Assembly: GCA_012269805.1 (NCBI GenBank)
Contig: JAAXJP010000158.1
Location: 1 to 7,254 of the forward strand
Direction of reading: 5' to 3'
DNA from: Rubrivirga sp.
GTDB lineage: Bacteria > Bacteroidota > Rhodothermia > Rhodothermales > Rubricoccaceae
Length of the DNA: 7,254 bases
The notes below the pieces were generated by a model. It was not told where the DNA came from, made no database searches, and saw only the letters and a program-made list of their open reading frames with translations. The stretch's first letter is position 1. Every line of letters starts with the position of its first letter. The translations under genes and the position numbers were made by a program. Positions 5,085-7,254 of this stretch are shown piece after piece.

Positions 5085-6257
5085 ATGAAGGTCCACGAGT
5101 ACCAAGCGAAAGAAATCCTCGCCGAGCACGGCGTCGCCGTCCAGCGCGGCATCGTCGCCGACACGGTCGAGGAGGCCGTCGAGGCGGCCGAGACGATGGC
5201 GAAGGACGGCGTCGAGCAGTTCGTCGTCAAGGCCCAGATCCACGCCGGCGGGCGCGGCAAGGGCGGCGGCGTCAAGTTCACGCCCAGCCTCGACGGCGTC
5301 CGCGGGAACGCCGAGAAGATCCTCGGCATGCAGCTCGTGACGCCGCAGACGGGGCCGGAGGGCCAGAAGGTCCAGAAGGTCCTCGTGACGGCCGCCGAGG
5401 ACATCGCCCACGAGTACTACGTCGGCGTGACGCTCGACCGCGGCAAGGGGATGGACGTCATCATGGCCTCGACCGAGGGCGGCGTCGAGATCGAGGAGGT
5501 CGCCGAGGCGACGCCCGAGAAGATCGTCAAGGTGTGGGTCGACCCGGCCATCGGGCTCCGCCCGTACCAGGTCAACGAGGTCGCCTCGAAGCTGGGCTTC
5601 GAGGGCCAGGCGCTCAAGGAGGCCAAGAAGTTCATCGCGGCGCTCTACAAGGCCTACCGCGCCTCCGACGCGACGATCGCCGAGATCAACCCGCTCGTCA
5701 AGACCGACGACGGCCGCGTGGTCGCGCTCGACGCCAAGATCAACCTCGACGACAACGCGCTCTACCGGCACCCCGACCTCGCCGACATGCGCGACGAGGC
5801 CGAGGAGGACCCGCTCGAGGTCGAGGCCGGCAAGCACCACCTCAACTACATCAAGCTCGACGGGAACGTCGGGTGCATGGTCAACGGCGCCGGCCTCGCG
5901 ATGGGGACGATGGACCTCATCAAGCTGGCGGGCGGCGAGCCGGCCAACTTCCTCGACGTCGGCGGCACGGCGTCGGCGGAGACCGTCGAGGCCGGGTTCC
6001 GGATCATCCTCTCGGACCCGAACGTGAAGGCGATCCTCGTCAACATCTTCGGCGGGATCGTCCGGTGCGACGTGGTCGCGCAGGGCGTGATCGAGGCGGC
6101 GCAGAACATCGACCTGTCCGTCCCGCTCATCGTCCGCCTCCAGGGCACGAACGCGGAGGAGGGCATGGAGCTGCTCAAGAACTCGGGCCTCCCGATCGAG
6201 AGCGCGATCCTCCTCCAGGAGGCCGCCGACAAGGTGACGGCGGCGCTCAACGCCTAG
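5085..6257 (+). CDS. sucC: Succinyl-CoA synthetase (ADP/GDP-forming) beta subunit
   Basis: With the alpha subunit SucD this cytoplasmic TCA-cycle enzyme interconverts succinyl-CoA and succinate with substrate-level phosphorylation. The 390-residue length matches the usual 385-400. The N-terminal ATP-grasp region opens [12 protein letters not shown] and carries [14 protein letters not shown] (51-64). Metal and nucleotide ligands are in EINPLV (E200, N202) and LDAK (D216). The C-terminal ligase domain has [10 protein letters not shown] (261-270), the [12 protein letters not shown] block (283-294), [10 protein letters not shown] (320-329) and [10 protein letters not shown] (351-360). The frame is open back to 4929, but the upstream part is Arg/Pro-rich and [10 protein letters not shown] is the canonical start, so the ATG at 5085 is used. 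Residue 20 is Gln, as I recall for the GTP-specific animal beta subunit, where E. coli has Pro. sucD does not follow; an ABC transporter gene begins 100 bases downstream. Confidence 0.97.
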   Translation: MKVHEYQAKEILAEHGVAVQRGIVADTVEEAVEAAETMAKDGVEQFVVKAQIHAGGRGKGGGVKFTPSLDGVRGNAEKILGMQLVTPQTGPEGQKVQKVLVTAAEDIAHEYYVGVTLDRGKGMDVIMASTEGGVEIEEVAEATPEKIVKVWVDPAIGLRPYQVNEVASKLGFEGQALKEAKKFIAALYKAYRASDATIAEINPLVKTDDGRVVALDAKINLDDNALYRHPDLADMRDEAEEDPLEVEAGKHHLNYIKLDGNVGCMVNGAGLAMGTMDLIKLAGGEPANFLDVGGTASAETVEAGFRIILSDPNVKAILVNIFGGIVRCDVVAQGVIEAAQNIDLSVPLIVRLQGTNAEEGMELLKNSGLPIESAILLQEAADKVTAALNA

Positions 6258-6307
6258 CCCGACTCCGGCCGCCTGACTGCGTCGACCTGCCGGTTCGGCA
6301 CCGAGGC

Positions 6308-6346
6308 GGGCACACCCGTAGGGGCACGCCGCCGGTGTGCCCCTAC
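6308..6346 (+). repeat. Strong hairpin with an alternative pairing partner, upstream of the ABC ATPase
   Basis: The main stem pairs 6318-6330 (starts GTAGGGGCAC) with 6334-6346 (ends GTGCCCCTAC): 13 pairs with one G-U wobble and a GCC loop. The same 3' arm can pair instead with GGGCACACC at 6308-6316 (partner 6334-6342, 9 perfect pairs). The two folds are mutually exclusive. The element begins 50 bases after the sucC stop and ends 11 bases before the ATG at 6358. There is no T-run after it. It may be a sucC transcript end, a translation-blocking leader structure, or a copy of a dispersed palindromic repeat. Confidence 0.7.
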
Positions 6347-6357
6347 CCATATCCGCG

Positions 6358-7254
6358 ATGGACCGTCAGCCCGCCGCCATCCAGATCGACGGCGTCACGA
6401 AGCGCTACGGCGACGTGACGGCCGTCGACGGCGTGTCGCTCGAGGTCCCGGCGGGGGCGTTCGCGTCGCTCCTCGGGCCGTCGGGGTGTGGGAAGACGAC
6501 GCTCCTCCGGCTCGTCGGTGGGTTCGAGACGCCGGACGCGGGGTCGGTCCGCATCGGCGGGGACGACGTGACGCGCCGGCCACCGCAGAAGCGGCCGACG
6601 GCCATGGTGTTTCAGAGCTACGCGCTGTTCCCGACGGTCGGTGAGAACGTGGCGTACGGGCTCCGGACGCGCGGCGTCGCGAAGAACGAGGCGCGGCAAC
6701 GGGCCGAGGCGGCGCTCGGCCGGGTCGACCTCGGCGGGCTCGCGGGCCGGCCCGTGGCGGCGCTCTCGGGCGGCCAGCATCAGCGCGTCGCGCTCGCGCG
6801 GGCCATCGCCGTCGAGCCCGACGTGCTCCTCTTCGACGAGCCGCTCTCGAACCTCGACGTCGCGCTCCGCGAGGCGACTCGGGCCGAGCTCAAGGCGCTC
6901 CAGCGGGACCTCGGCATCACGAGCCTCTACGTCACGCACGACCAGCAGGAAGCTCTCGCGATGAGCGACCGGGTCGCCCTCATGCGGTCCGGGCGGGTCG
7001 TGGCCGAGGGCACGCCGGAGGGGCTCTACGCCGAGCCGCCGACGGCCTACGCCGCGTCGTTCCTCGGCGGGGCCAACGTGATCCGCGACCGCGCGCTCGC
7101 CGAACGGCTGGCCGGCGAGCCGATGCCGGCAGGCCGCGCGCTGGCGGTCCGCCCCGAGGCCCTCGAACCCGTCGACCCCGGGGCCGAGGCGGGCCGGGCC
7201 GTGTCCGCCCGGATGCTCGGCCGCCTGTTCCTCGGGCTCACCGCCGAGTGGGAC
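6358..7254 (+). CDS. ABC transporter ATP-binding protein, PotA/FbpC/CysA-like (3' end outside window)
   Basis: The first 299 residues of a solute-importer ATPase are present and no stop is reached. It would sit on the cytoplasmic face of an inner-membrane permease and drive uptake of a substrate such as polyamine, iron(III), sulfate, molybdate or a sugar. Motifs appear in the normal order: Walker A GPSGCGKTT (40-48), Q-loop Q86 in VFQSYALFP, signature LSGGQ (136-140), Walker B VLLFDEP (156-162), D-loop SNLD (164-167) and switch H194. From about 238 a TOBE-type regulatory domain begins, with the typical VRPEAL (274-279). The segment FPTVGENVAYGL (91-102) is closest in feel to Fe(III)/polyamine/putrescine importers, but the substrate cannot be decided from this subunit. 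The ATG at 6358 gives a normal N-terminus. It lies just past a strong hairpin, without a Shine-Dalgarno. Permease and binding-protein genes are expected beyond the window. Confidence 0.93.
   Translation, partial: MDRQPAAIQIDGVTKRYGDVTAVDGVSLEVPAGAFASLLGPSGCGKTTLLRLVGGFETPDAGSVRIGGDDVTRRPPQKRPTAMVFQSYALFPTVGENVAYGLRTRGVAKNEARQRAEAALGRVDLGGLAGRPVAALSGGQHQRVALARAIAVEPDVLLFDEPLSNLDVALREATRAELKALQRDLGITSLYVTHDQQEALAMSDRVALMRSGRVVAEGTPEGLYAEPPTAYAASFLGGANVIRDRALAERLAGEPMPAGRALAVRPEALEPVDPGAEAGRAVSARMLGRLFLGLTAEWD

Noticed and set aside
4896..6350. Long minus-strand open frame opposite sucC
   Set aside because: Translation is a monotonous Asp/Leu/Val/Arg/Glu mix with no motif, antisense to a conserved gene.
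4853..6418. Long plus-strand open frame of about 520 codons across sucC
   Set aside because: Arg/Gly/Pro-rich low-complexity translation, offset from the clearly conserved sucC frame. It is an artefact of high GC content.
1..7254. Mobile element, CRISPR array, tRNA/rRNA or defence system
   Set aside because: No transposase or integrase motif, no regularly spaced repeats, no cloverleaf or rRNA signature. All recognised genes are metabolic or transport functions with uniform codon use.

Overview
This is a very GC-rich chromosomal window with strongly G/C-ending codons (Leu CTC, Val GTC and Gly GGC dominate). Starts lack clear Shine-Dalgarno sequences, and short TAGCTT boxes precede several genes. 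They resemble the Bacteroidota-type -7 element TAnnTTTG. With the protein families present, this points to a halophilic or marine member of the Rhodothermota/Rhodothermales (Salinibacter/Rubricoccus-like). The placement is inferred from style and protein resemblance, not from a search.

Layout. Positions 1-113 are an upstream region with a perfect palindrome and a promoter-like box. Positions 114-2269 hold a rightward cluster: a PLP-dependent cystathionine beta-synthase with a C-terminal CBS-domain pair, a 138-residue protein of unknown function starting 3 bases after it, and a small DUF3467-type protein. A leftward alpha-oxoamine synthase (serine palmitoyltransferase/KBL/BioF-like) at 2273-3586 meets the cluster tail to tail. 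A 221-base intergenic stretch rich in inverted repeats (3587-3807) separates it from a leftward LptF/LptG-family permease (3808-4899). A 185-base divergent region follows, then rightward sucC (5085-6257). After a striking hairpin element comes the 5' part of an ABC-transporter ATPase (6358 to the window end, truncated by the window).

The genes are largely core metabolism and envelope functions: sulfur amino acids, long-chain-base or related lipid synthesis, lipopolysaccharide export, the TCA cycle and solute uptake. They do not form one pathway. The two leftward genes may both serve the outer envelope. I see no mobile element, CRISPR array, tRNA, rRNA or defence system. The material most worth a second look is non-coding: two mutually exclusive hairpins just upstream of the ABC ATPase, a 75-base imperfect inverted repeat between the synthase and the permease, and the repeated TAGCTT box.
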